Shown here: positions 6,970 through 14,591 of the stretch, in pieces
Position numbering within the stretch: the stretch's first letter is position 1
How the letters are laid out: every line of letters starts with the position of its first letter
From: Bacteroidaceae bacterium
Lineage (GTDB): Bacteria > Bacteroidota > Bacteroidia > Bacteroidales > Bacteroidaceae
Direction: 5' to 3'
DNA length: 64,000 nt
NCBI GenBank assembly: GCA_017471185.1
Contig: JAFUVZ010000049.1
Location: 17,429 to 81,428 of the forward strand
The notes under the pieces: generated by a model
What the model was told of the DNA's origin: nothing
Database searches by the model: none
Seen by the model: the letters and a program-made list of their open reading frames with translations, nothing else
Made by a program: the position numbers and the translations under genes

Positions 6970-9342
6970 CTATTTTTTCGCACTCTTGCTTCTTCTCACC
7001 GTCCTGGCAGTTTTCGTTCCATCGCCAGAAGTTTCTTTAGAGTTCCTGCGAGCAATCTCTTTTTCTACGATGTCACGGCATTCTGCCAAAGAAAGAGCCT
7101 CTGGTTTATTTACCGTCTTAGGAATCTTATAATTGGTACCCTTATAGGCGATATAAGGGCCATAACGGCCATCCATAATCTCCAATTCAGGATCTTCCTC
7201 AAACTTCTTAAGGTGCTTCTTGGCTTCACTATCTTTCTTGTTCTTCAACAGTTCCAAAGCCTCTTCCAGTGAAACAGTAAGAGGATCAACTGTCTTTGGA
7301 ACTGAAACATACTCACTGTCATAGTTGATATATGGTCCGAAACGACCTGCACCTACAGTAACCGTCTTACCTTCATGCTCACCTAAGACACGCGGCAGTT
7401 TGAATAGTTCAAGCACTTCTTCCAAAGTTACCGATTGAATAGACATATTCTTCTTTAATTGAGCGAAACGAGGCTTCACAGAATCCTCTGCAGAGCCTAT
7501 CTGCGCCATAGGGCCGAATCGACCAATCTTAACAGACACAGGTTTACCTGTCTTCGGATCGTTACCCAACATGCGTTCACCCACTTTATGCTCACCTTTC
7601 TGAGCAGATGCTTTCTCTACCATCGGATGGAAATCATGATAGAAAGAGCGCATGGCATCTGTCCACTGTTCCTTGCCCTCAGCAATGTCATCGAATTCTT
7701 TCTCCACATTAGCAGTGAAGTTATAATCCATAATCTGGGGGAAATTATCATTCAGAAAATCATTGACCACAATACCAACATCAGTTGGCAGTAGTTTACC
7801 TTTCTCAGCACCAGCCATTTCTGAAGCGGTCTTTGCTGAGACTTTATTACCAGAAAGGGTAATGACCCTATACGCACGCTTCGCTCCAGGTTTATCACCC
7901 TTTACCACATACTCACGCTGTTGGATGGTAGAAATAATAGGCGCGTAGGTTGAAGGGCGCCCAATGCCCAGTTCTTCGAGCTTGTGTACCAAGCCTGCCT
8001 CTGTATAGCGGGTCGGATGCTGGCTGAAGCGTTCGGTAGCCACTATCTGTTTGCGTTGGAGTGCCTGACCAACTGTCATTGGAGGCAACTGGCGTATTTC
8101 ATCCTCATTGGCATCATCGTCACTTGATTCACGATAAACCTTAAGAAAACCGTCGAACTTCACCACTTCACCTGTGGCGATAAAAACTTCCCCATTATTA
8201 TCCATGCTTACAGTCACAGTGGTTTTCTCCAACTCAGCCTCAGCCATCTGGGATGCGATGGTACGCTTCCAGATCAAATCATAAAGACGTTTCTCTGCTG
8301 CAGAGCCTTCAACCGTAGGATTCTCCATATAGGTAGGACGGATAGCCTCATGCGCTTCCTGTGCGCCTTTAGATTTGGTAGTGAACTGGCGGTTATGCAC
8401 ATATTCCTCACCCATCATCTCCACAATGGCTTTACGACTAGTATTGATAGCAAGGCTACTTAAGTTCACAGAGTCTGTTCGCATATAGGTAATCTTTCCA
8501 GACTCATACAAGCCTTGTGCCAAACGCATCGTCTGAGCAACGGTAAGCCCCAGCTTCCGGCTGGCTTCTTGCTGCAACGTACTGGTGGTAAACGGTGGCG
8601 CAGGATATTTCTTAAGCGGATGCTTCTCTATCTGGCTAATTGTGAAATGAGCATCTTTACAGCTCTCCAAGAAAGCAAGCGTATCTTTTTCGGTAGCAAA
8701 TCGCCTGCTCAGTTCGGTTTTCAACTCAAAAATCTTGCCGTCTTTGTCACTCCAGGTAAAATCCGCCACAACTCTATAGGCCGCTTTGGGTTGGAAGCTC
8801 TGAATCTCGCGCTCACGCTCTACAATGAGTTTGACTGTCACACTCTGAACCCTACCCGCAGAAAGAGATGGTTTTACTTTCTTCCAAAGCACTGGTGACA
8901 GTTCGAAACCCACTATACGGTCAAGCACCCGGCGTGCCTGTTGTGCATTCACAAGATTAATATCTATGTCACGGGGGTTATCAATCGCCTTAAATATAGC
9001 GTCTTTCGTAATCTCATGAAATACGATACGCTTGGTTTGATCAGGCTTCAGATTCAGCACCTCCGACAAATGCCAAGAGATAGCTTCTCCCTCACGGTCC
9101 TCATCAGACGCCAGCCATACCAAGTCAGCCTTACCTGCCTGAACCTTCAACTTCCCAACCACCTCCATCTTATCCTCAGGAATCTCATATACAGGCTTAA
9201 ACGTATCTGTATCAATACTGAATGTCTTTTTCTTCAGGTCACGAATATGACCGTAACTAGGCATTACCTTGTAATCTTTGCCAAGGAACTTTTCAATAGT
9301 CTTGGCCTTTGCCGGAGACTCTACTATGACTAAGTTTCGCAT
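6970..9342 (-). CDS. topA: DNA topoisomerase I
   Basis: About 790 residues. It relaxes negatively supercoiled DNA by single-strand passage (type IA). The Toprim domain starts at once (RNLVIVESPAKAKTIEKFLG) with the acidic DxDxEGE-like ASDEDREGE. The active-site tyrosine is in GKITYMRTDS, about residue 295. The C-terminus has no four-Cys zinc fingers but carries three Topo_C repeat-like GRFGP/GRYGP segments (KIGRFGPMAQIG, GAGRFGPYINYD, MDGRYGPYIAYK) and a basic tail. The frame is open to 9414, overlapping argS, but Toprim proteins begin at MRNLVIVES, so 9342 is chosen. It is downstream of argS on the same strand with a 49-nt gap. Confidence 0.97.
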   Translation of the reverse strand: MRNLVIVESPAKAKTIEKFLGKDYKVMPSYGHIRDLKKKTFSIDTDTFKPVYEIPEDKMEVVGKLKVQAGKADLVWLASDEDREGEAISWHLSEVLNLKPDQTKRIVFHEITKDAIFKAIDNPRDIDINLVNAQQARRVLDRIVGFELSPVLWKKVKPSLSAGRVQSVTVKLIVEREREIQSFQPKAAYRVVADFTWSDKDGKIFELKTELSRRFATEKDTLAFLESCKDAHFTISQIEKHPLKKYPAPPFTTSTLQQEASRKLGLTVAQTMRLAQGLYESGKITYMRTDSVNLSSLAINTSRKAIVEMMGEEYVHNRQFTTKSKGAQEAHEAIRPTYMENPTVEGSAAEKRLYDLIWKRTIASQMAEAELEKTTVTVSMDNNGEVFIATGEVVKFDGFLKVYRESSDDDANEDEIRQLPPMTVGQALQRKQIVATERFSQHPTRYTEAGLVHKLEELGIGRPSTYAPIISTIQQREYVVKGDKPGAKRAYRVITLSGNKVSAKTASEMAGAEKGKLLPTDVGIVVNDFLNDNFPQIMDYNFTANVEKEFDDIAEGKEQWTDAMRSFYHDFHPMVEKASAQKGEHKVGERMLGNDPKTGKPVSVKIGRFGPMAQIGSAEDSVKPRFAQLKKNMSIQSVTLEEVLELFKLPRVLGEHEGKTVTVGAGRFGPYINYDSEYVSVPKTVDPLTVSLEEALELLKNKKDSEAKKHLKKFEEDPELEIMDGRYGPYIAYKGTNYKIPKTVNKPEALSLAECRDIVEKEIARRNSKETSGDGTKTARTVRRSKSAKK

Positions 9343-9391
9343 ATATCGGTTAGTGTTTTTTGAGTTCTTGAGTTTATCTTGTTTCAGCAGT

Positions 9392-11185
9392 TTACATCCT
9401 TTCTGGCACTTCAATACCCAACAGACTCATAGCCAGCTTAACTATCTTCGACACATTTTCTGACAGAGCCAGACGGAACACTTTCAAATCCTCATTTTCT
9501 TCACGCAGGATGCTGAAGTCATGGTAGAACTGGTTGTATTCCTTCACCAAGTCATACGTATAGTTTGCTATGTTCGAAGGGCTGTAGTCTTTTGCAGCTT
9601 CAGTCACCACAGCGGGGAACTCTGCCAGATGCTGAATCAAGCTCTCTTCCTTATCATTCAACTGTATATCCAGATTCAAATCCTTCGGTACATTGATCCC
9701 CGCTTCACCCGCTTTTCGCAGTACAGAACGGATACGGGCATAAGTATATTGTATAAATGGGCCTGTATTACCGTTGAAATCTATTGACTCTTGAGGATTG
9801 AACGTCATGTTCTTGCGCGCATCTACCTTTAAAATGAAATATTTCAGTGCTCCCATGCCTACGATGCGTGCGATCTCAGCTGCTTCTGCATCCGTCAGGC
9901 CGTCAAGTTTGCCTAATCCCTTAGAGGTTACTTGAGCCGTATTCACCATTTCGTCCATCAGGTCATCGGCATCTACCACGGTGCCCTCACGGCTCTTCAT
10001 TTTACCGTTAGGCAGTTCTACCATACCGTAAGAGAAGTGAATGAGGTCTTTGCCCCACTTGAATCCCAACTTATCAAGCAAGATAGAGAGAACCTGGAAA
10101 TGGTAGTTCTGCTCATTGCCCACTACATATATCATCTGGTCGATTGGATAATCATTGAAACGCTGCTGGGCAGTGCCTATATCCTGCGTCATATAGACAG
10201 AAGTACCGTCAGAACGAAGTAACAATTTCTGGTCAAGGCCTTCAGAAGTCAGGTCAGCCCAAACGGATCCATCTTCCTTACGGAAGAAAAGTCCGTTTTC
10301 CAAGCCTTCCAACACTTTCTTCTTACCGTCAATATAAGTGTTTGATTCATAATAAATCTTATCGAATGACACACCCATGCGCTTGTAGGTCTCATCGAAG
10401 CCCGCATATACCCAACTGTTCATTTTCTCCCAAAGGGCGCGAACCTCTGCATCGCCGGCCTCCCATTTCACCAGCATCTCATGAGCCTCCTTAATCAATG
10501 AAGAATTAGCCTCAGCCTCCTCCTTGCTCATACCTTTGTCCATCAACTGGGCCACTTCCATTTTATAGTGCCTGTCAAAAGCCACATAATAGTCGCCAAT
10601 CAGATGGTCACCTTTCTTACCGCTTGATTCTGGTGTCTCGCCATTACCCCATTTCAGCCAAGCCAACATTGACTTGCAGATATGGATACCACGGTCGTTG
10701 ACGATATTAGTCTTTACCACTTTATATCCGTTAGCCTGCATGATATTGGCCAATGAAGCGCCCAGCAGGTTATTACGTACGTGTCCTAAGTGCAGTGGTT
10801 TGTTCGTATTTGGTGAAGAATACTCAATCATGACCAACGGAGAGTTTTCCGTAGCCTGACGGAAACCATATTGTGGCTGACAATTGATATCTGCCAACAT
10901 GTTGATCCATTCTTTAGAAGCGATAGTGAGGTTCAGGAATCCCTTAATCACATTAAAAGCAGCCACGGCGGACTGATGCTCCGTCAGATATTCTCCTATC
11001 TCCAAAGCAGTCTGTTCCGGTTTCTTACGAGACATCTTAAGTAAAGGGAATACAACAAGGGTAAGATGTCCTTCGAATTCTTTCTTTGTCTTCTGCAGTT
11101 GAATAAGACCAGCTGGAACTTCCTGCCCGTATAAAGTCCGGATTGCTTCAACAATTGAGCCTGTCAATTTATCTTCTAACTTCAT
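9392..11185 (-). CDS. argS: Arginyl-tRNA synthetase
   Basis: 597 residues, class I aminoacyl-tRNA synthetase that charges tRNA-Arg. The N-terminal Arg-specific additional domain (residues 1-100) is followed by the HIGH-type signature in NTNKPLHLGHVRNNLLG, a KMSKS equivalent GKMKSREGT, and a C-terminal DALR anticodon-binding domain (from about 480). The tail ends in SLLGIEVPERM as usual. A strong Bacteroidetes promoter (TTTG-N20-TATCTTTG) lies 20 nt upstream of the start. Confidence 0.98.
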   Translation of the reverse strand: MKLEDKLTGSIVEAIRTLYGQEVPAGLIQLQKTKKEFEGHLTLVVFPLLKMSRKKPEQTALEIGEYLTEHQSAVAAFNVIKGFLNLTIASKEWINMLADINCQPQYGFRQATENSPLVMIEYSSPNTNKPLHLGHVRNNLLGASLANIMQANGYKVVKTNIVNDRGIHICKSMLAWLKWGNGETPESSGKKGDHLIGDYYVAFDRHYKMEVAQLMDKGMSKEEAEANSSLIKEAHEMLVKWEAGDAEVRALWEKMNSWVYAGFDETYKRMGVSFDKIYYESNTYIDGKKKVLEGLENGLFFRKEDGSVWADLTSEGLDQKLLLRSDGTSVYMTQDIGTAQQRFNDYPIDQMIYVVGNEQNYHFQVLSILLDKLGFKWGKDLIHFSYGMVELPNGKMKSREGTVVDADDLMDEMVNTAQVTSKGLGKLDGLTDAEAAEIARIVGMGALKYFILKVDARKNMTFNPQESIDFNGNTGPFIQYTYARIRSVLRKAGEAGINVPKDLNLDIQLNDKEESLIQHLAEFPAVVTEAAKDYSPSNIANYTYDLVKEYNQFYHDFSILREENEDLKVFRLALSENVSKIVKLAMSLLGIEVPERM

Positions 11186-11204
11186 ATTTCATCAAATTTG
11201 GGTG

Positions 11205-11236
11205 CAAAGATAAAAGATATTTCTGGAATGAGCAAA
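11205..11236 (-). promoter_or_regulatory. Promoter of argS
   Basis: On the minus strand TTTG (11233-11236), 20 nt and TATCTTTG (11205-11212) form a perfect match to the Bacteroidetes promoter. The predicted start near 11199 leaves a leader of about 14 nt before argS at 11185. Confidence 0.8.
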
Positions 11237-11274
11237 TGATAAATTAATGAATTCTTATGATTACACCTATTATA

Positions 11275-11310
11275 TATAAAATAAGGAACATCAAATCATT
11301 GATGTTCCTT
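11275..11310 (-). terminator. Terminator of the HU gene
   Basis: AAGGAACATCAA (11283-11294) and TTGATGTTCCTT (11299-11310) form a perfect 12-bp stem with a 4-nt loop. On the minus strand it is followed by ATTTTATATA, so it serves the HU gene ending at 11346. Confidence 0.85.
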
Positions 11311-11345
11311 ATTCTTTTCAAAAGTCCTACTGACTGACTGTATGA

Positions 11346-11609
11346 TTACAGCTCCAGTTCTGAACCAGCCTTAAACTTAACAACACTCTTTGCTGGAATC
11401 TCAATAGCCTTCTTGGTAGCAGGATTGATACCCTGACGAGCAGCTCTCTTAGCGACAGCAAAAGTACCAAAGCCAACCAAAGTTACTTTGTCACCATCTT
11501 TTAAAGCCTTAGTAACAGCTGCGACAGCAGCATCCAGCGCCTTCTTAGAGTCAGCTTTAGTCAAGCCTGACTCAGCGGCAATTGCACTTACAAGTTCTGA
11601 TTTGTTCAT
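11346..11609 (-). CDS. HU-family DNA-binding protein
   Basis: An 87-residue HU/IHF-family histone-like protein. The N-terminal dimerisation helices (MNKSELVSAIAAESGLTKAD) are followed by the GFGTFAVAKRAAR turn and the arm GINPATKKAIEIPA, where the NPAT/NPxT signature contacts DNA. It is a nucleoid protein that bends DNA. It is a single-gene unit with its own near-perfect promoter (11672-11703) and terminator, and its codons are those of a highly expressed gene. IHF alpha/beta subunits have the same fold, but the length and sequence fit HU best. Confidence 0.95.
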   Translation of the reverse strand: MNKSELVSAIAAESGLTKADSKKALDAAVAAVTKALKDGDKVTLVGFGTFAVAKRAARQGINPATKKAIEIPAKSVVKFKAGSELEL

Positions 11610-11671
11610 AATTATTCAATTAATATTACTATTTATTAGACAGAATGATAATCAATTTCTTTTCACGGGAG

Positions 11672-11703
11672 CAAATGTAGAGCATAATTTCCACATTTTC
11701 AAA
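11672..11703 (-). promoter_or_regulatory. Promoter of the HU gene
   Basis: On the minus strand TTTG (11700-11703), 20 nt, TACATTTG (11672-11679): a full consensus Bacteroidetes promoter, giving a leader of about 55 nt. It is divergent from the rhomboid promoter. Confidence 0.82.
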
Positions 11704-11757
11704 TAAACTTAAGAAAAAAATCATCTAAAAGTTGAAAAAAATATAATCTGACCCCAA

Positions 11758-11792
11758 TTTGTGCTAAAACAAAGATTTTATTGCTATTTTTG
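11758..11792 (+). promoter_or_regulatory. Promoter of the rhomboid-rhomboid-EEP operon
   Basis: TTTG (11758-11761) and TATTTTTG (11785-11792) with a 23-nt spacer. The start expected near 11798 lies before the ATG at 11816 and after a GTG at 11795 in the same frame, which argues against the GTG start. Confidence 0.55.
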
Positions 11793-11815
11793 CAGTGCAT
11801 TTAAAACAAAAACAG

Positions 11816-12496
11816 ATGAATAACATACCTAACGTAACTAAGAACCTGCTCATCATCAACATACTGATGTATCTGGCAACCGTGGTTTTACAGACCCGTT
11901 TCGGCATAGACTTGTCCGATTACCTGGGATTACACTTCTTCTTGGCGAGCGACTTCAAGATCTGGCAGCTGTTCACTTATATGTTCATGCACAGCAGCTT
12001 TATGCACGTATTCTTCAATATGTTCGCCGTGTGGATGTTCGGACGTATCATGGAACGGGTTTGGGGCAGTGAGCGTTTCCTGTTCTTCTACCTGGTATGC
12101 GGTATAAGCGCAGGTCTGGTGCAGGAGTTGGTTCAATACGTGCAATACGCCGTAGATCTTTCTCATTACACGCAGGAAAACACTGGGTATTCGGTAATCA
12201 GCATGGATGAATACTTGAACATGCTGACCACAGTGGGTGCTTCAGGAGCAGTTTATGGCATTCTGCTCGGCTTCGGCATGACTTTCCCAGAAGATAAGAT
12301 TTTCATATTCCCGTTGCCTGTGCCCATCAAAGCCAAATACTTCGTAATGATTTATGCTGTCATCGAATTGCAGGAAGGCTTCAGCCAGTTCGACAATGTG
12401 GCTCACTTCGCTCATCTGGGTGGTATGATATTCGGTTATATATTAATAAGGTATTGGAGAAAGAAACATAACAACAATGGTTACTATTATCAATGA
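11816..12496 (+). CDS. Rhomboid family intramembrane serine protease (first copy)
   Basis: 226 residues, about six transmembrane helices. Rhomboids cut single-pass membrane proteins within the bilayer. The catalytic serine is Ser143 in GASGAVYG, the catalytic histidine His200 in AHLGG, and the HxxxN oxyanion motif is His64-Asn68 (HVFFN). All key residues are intact, so it should be active. The start at 11816 (MNNIPNVTKN) is preferred over an in-frame GTG at 11795 that lies within the predicted promoter. Its 3' end overlaps the next rhomboid gene by 20 nt. Confidence 0.93.
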   Translation: MNNIPNVTKNLLIINILMYLATVVLQTRFGIDLSDYLGLHFFLASDFKIWQLFTYMFMHSSFMHVFFNMFAVWMFGRIMERVWGSERFLFFYLVCGISAGLVQELVQYVQYAVDLSHYTQENTGYSVISMDEYLNMLTTVGASGAVYGILLGFGMTFPEDKIFIFPLPVPIKAKYFVMIYAVIELQEGFSQFDNVAHFAHLGGMIFGYILIRYWRKKHNNNGYYYQ

Positions 12497-13391
12497 CCTC
12501 AAGGAGATCTTCCGCAGAGGAGACATACACATCAGGCTGATATTCATCAACACCATCATTTTCCTGGCTGTTACGTTGATGCAGATTGCCCTGCTTCTGT
12601 TCAATGTGAGCATTAGCGAATGGTTGCGTTGGGTGGAGTTGCCTGCTTCGTTAAGCCAGTTCATATCACAGCCGTGGTCTATCATCACCTATATGTTCAT
12701 GCACGCTGGGGTAATGCATCTGCTTTTCAATATGCTGTGGCTATACTGGTTTGGGCAACTGTTCTTGTATTTCTTCACAGCACATCACCTGAGAGGTCTC
12801 TATATATGGGGTGGCATCTGTGGCGGTTTGCTTTACTTGCTTACATTCAATGTTTTCCCCTATTTCTCAGATGTAGTTGATTATTCATACATGGTTGGAG
12901 CATCTGCTTCTGTTCTCGCCATTGTAGCAGCAGTAGCGTATCGAGAGCCTAATTATCGTGTTAACATCCTGCTGTTGGGCAGCATACCCCTGAAATATTT
13001 CGCCATTTTGGTCATAGGAGCCGACTTGCTGTTCATTACCGGCGAGAATGCAGGAGGGCATATCGCCCATTTAGGAGGTGCCGTAGGAGGCCTTTTTTTC
13101 TCCCACTTTCTCCAGAGAGGCACTGACCTGACACACTATATCAATTTAGTCACAGACTTCTTGCTCAGACCCTTTACCTTAAAGCAGAAATCCAGAAAGC
13201 CTAAGATGAAGGTGAATTATGAAGGCTGTTACCAGCCTAACCAGCAAACAAAGCATAAAGAAACAGAAGACAAGCAATACTCTACTCGTGAAAGCCGGAT
13301 CGAAGAGATCAGGAACAAAATCAAGCAGTCGGGTTACCAAGGTCTTTCAGAAGAAGAGAAAAAAGAGTTGTTTAATGCAAGCATCCGTTGA
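12477..13391 (+). CDS. Rhomboid family protein (second copy) with C-terminal tail
   Basis: 304 residues. It has six predicted helices in the first 215 residues, with Ser143 in GASASV, His198 in AHLGG and the HLLFN motif (His81-Asn85). The usual GxSG reads GASAS, so the residue after the serine is not glycine; activity is likely but less certain than for the first copy. A charged cytoplasmic tail (about 230-304) ends in a helical segment, RIEEIRNKIKQSGYQGLSEE, which is common on Bacteroidetes rhomboids. It overlaps its neighbour upstream by 20 nt, and its stop lies 2 nt before the ATG of the EEP gene, so three proteins are translationally coupled. Confidence 0.9.
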   Translation: MVTIINDLKEIFRRGDIHIRLIFINTIIFLAVTLMQIALLLFNVSISEWLRWVELPASLSQFISQPWSIITYMFMHAGVMHLLFNMLWLYWFGQLFLYFFTAHHLRGLYIWGGICGGLLYLLTFNVFPYFSDVVDYSYMVGASASVLAIVAAVAYREPNYRVNILLLGSIPLKYFAILVIGADLLFITGENAGGHIAHLGGAVGGLFFSHFLQRGTDLTHYINLVTDFLLRPFTLKQKSRKPKMKVNYEGCYQPNQQTKHKETEDKQYSTRESRIEEIRNKIKQSGYQGLSEEEKKELFNASIR

Positions 13392-13393
13392 AG

Positions 13394-14488
13394 ATGAGGA
13401 ACTTTGGCAGATTATTGATGTTGATGATTTGGCTCATCGCTCTGATGGCAGCCATACTGATGCTGTTTTCGGCATTCAGCCCTTCGTTGGTTAATCCTGT
13501 CAGCTTTCCTCTTTTGTCTTTAGCAGGGTTCGTTTTCCCAGTATTAGCAGTCATAAATCTGTTGTTCTTTATATTCTTCTTATTGTGCAGACAATTCAAA
13601 CTGTCTCTTCTTCCCCTGCTGTGCCTCATCGCCTGCTATGGACAGATACATACCTATTTCCCCCTAAACCCACGAGTGAATGAAAGACCGGAAGGAAGCC
13701 TTAAAATCGTTTCATACAACACAATGGGTTTTGGCAGTAAGCAAAAGAAAGAAGGGAAAAACGAAATCTTGGATTATCTGGCAGCGAGTGACGCAGATAT
13801 TATCTGCCTGCAAGAACATTCAGTAAGTGGGAGCAAGAAGTTCGTCACGCAGAAAGATGTTGACAATGCACTATCGGCTTATAAGTACCGTGCGACCAAA
13901 GCAAAGGGCAAACAGCCCAAAAGCAGCATCGCCATATATTCCAAGCTGCCCGTTTTGAAAACAGAAAAGATACCCATGGAAAGCAACAGCAACGGTGCAA
14001 CCGCCTATCTGCTGAAATGGGGTCAGGACACCCTGCAGGTCGTCAACTGCCACTTGGAATCTAACAGACTTACCGATGAAGACAAAGAAATATACGAACA
14101 TATGATTGACCAGCCAGAGAAGGAGCAGGTCAAAGAGGGCATCAAGGTTCTTTTAAGGAAACTGGCGAAGGCTTCAGCCATCAGGGCGCCCCAGGCAGAC
14201 TCCATCGTCAGTTATCTGAAAAAGCATCCTTATAGATATACTATCGTTTGCGGTGACTTCAACGACACACCTATATCTTATACGCATCATAAACTCACCG
14301 AGCCACTCAATGATGCCTTTACTTTATCAGGCAGAGGTCTGGGCATCTCATATAACAGAAACAGATTTCTGTTCCGCATTGACAACATATTTGTCAGCGA
14401 GGGGCTTTTACCCAAAAACTGCGCTGTTGACACCTCAATTAATGCCTCAGATCACTATCCGATATGGTCTTATGTAGAAAAAAATTAA
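13394..14488 (+). CDS. Membrane-anchored endonuclease/exonuclease/phosphatase (EEP) family protein
   Basis: 364 residues. Three N-terminal hydrophobic helices (about residues 8-90) are followed by an EEP-fold hydrolase: IVSYNTMGFG, DADIICLQEH (metal-binding Glu), VNCHLES, VCGDFNDTP (catalytic Asp/Asn) and the terminal SDHYPI (catalytic His). The fold cleaves phosphodiester or phosphomonoester bonds in DNA, inositol phosphates or sphingolipids; the substrate cannot be told, and orientation suggests the domain is outside the inner membrane. An in-frame TTG at 13388 precedes ATG 13394. It is the third gene of the rhomboid operon. Similar membrane-anchored EEP proteins occur widely in Bacteroidetes. 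Confidence 0.88.
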   Translation: MRNFGRLLMLMIWLIALMAAILMLFSAFSPSLVNPVSFPLLSLAGFVFPVLAVINLLFFIFFLLCRQFKLSLLPLLCLIACYGQIHTYFPLNPRVNERPEGSLKIVSYNTMGFGSKQKKEGKNEILDYLAASDADIICLQEHSVSGSKKFVTQKDVDNALSAYKYRATKAKGKQPKSSIAIYSKLPVLKTEKIPMESNSNGATAYLLKWGQDTLQVVNCHLESNRLTDEDKEIYEHMIDQPEKEQVKEGIKVLLRKLAKASAIRAPQADSIVSYLKKHPYRYTIVCGDFNDTPISYTHHKLTEPLNDAFTLSGRGLGISYNRNRFLFRIDNIFVSEGLLPKNCAVDTSINASDHYPIWSYVEKN

Positions 14489-14502
14489 ATATTTGACTTA
14501 GT

Positions 14503-14536
14503 TTTGTGGTTAAATGGGAAAAAACATCTATCTTTG
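14503..14536 (+). promoter_or_regulatory. Promoter of secDF
   Basis: TTTG (14503-14506), 22 nt, TATCTTTG (14529-14536). It gives a leader of about 50 nt before the ATG at 14592. Confidence 0.7.
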
Positions 14537-14591
14537 CAACTTTGTAAAGTGGAAAACAATAAAAAGTATATAAAATTAACTCAAAAGTAAG

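Noticed and set aside
9343-9414. N-terminal extension of topoisomerase I
   Set aside because: The extra 24 codons overlap the end of argS and precede the conserved first strand of the Toprim domain.
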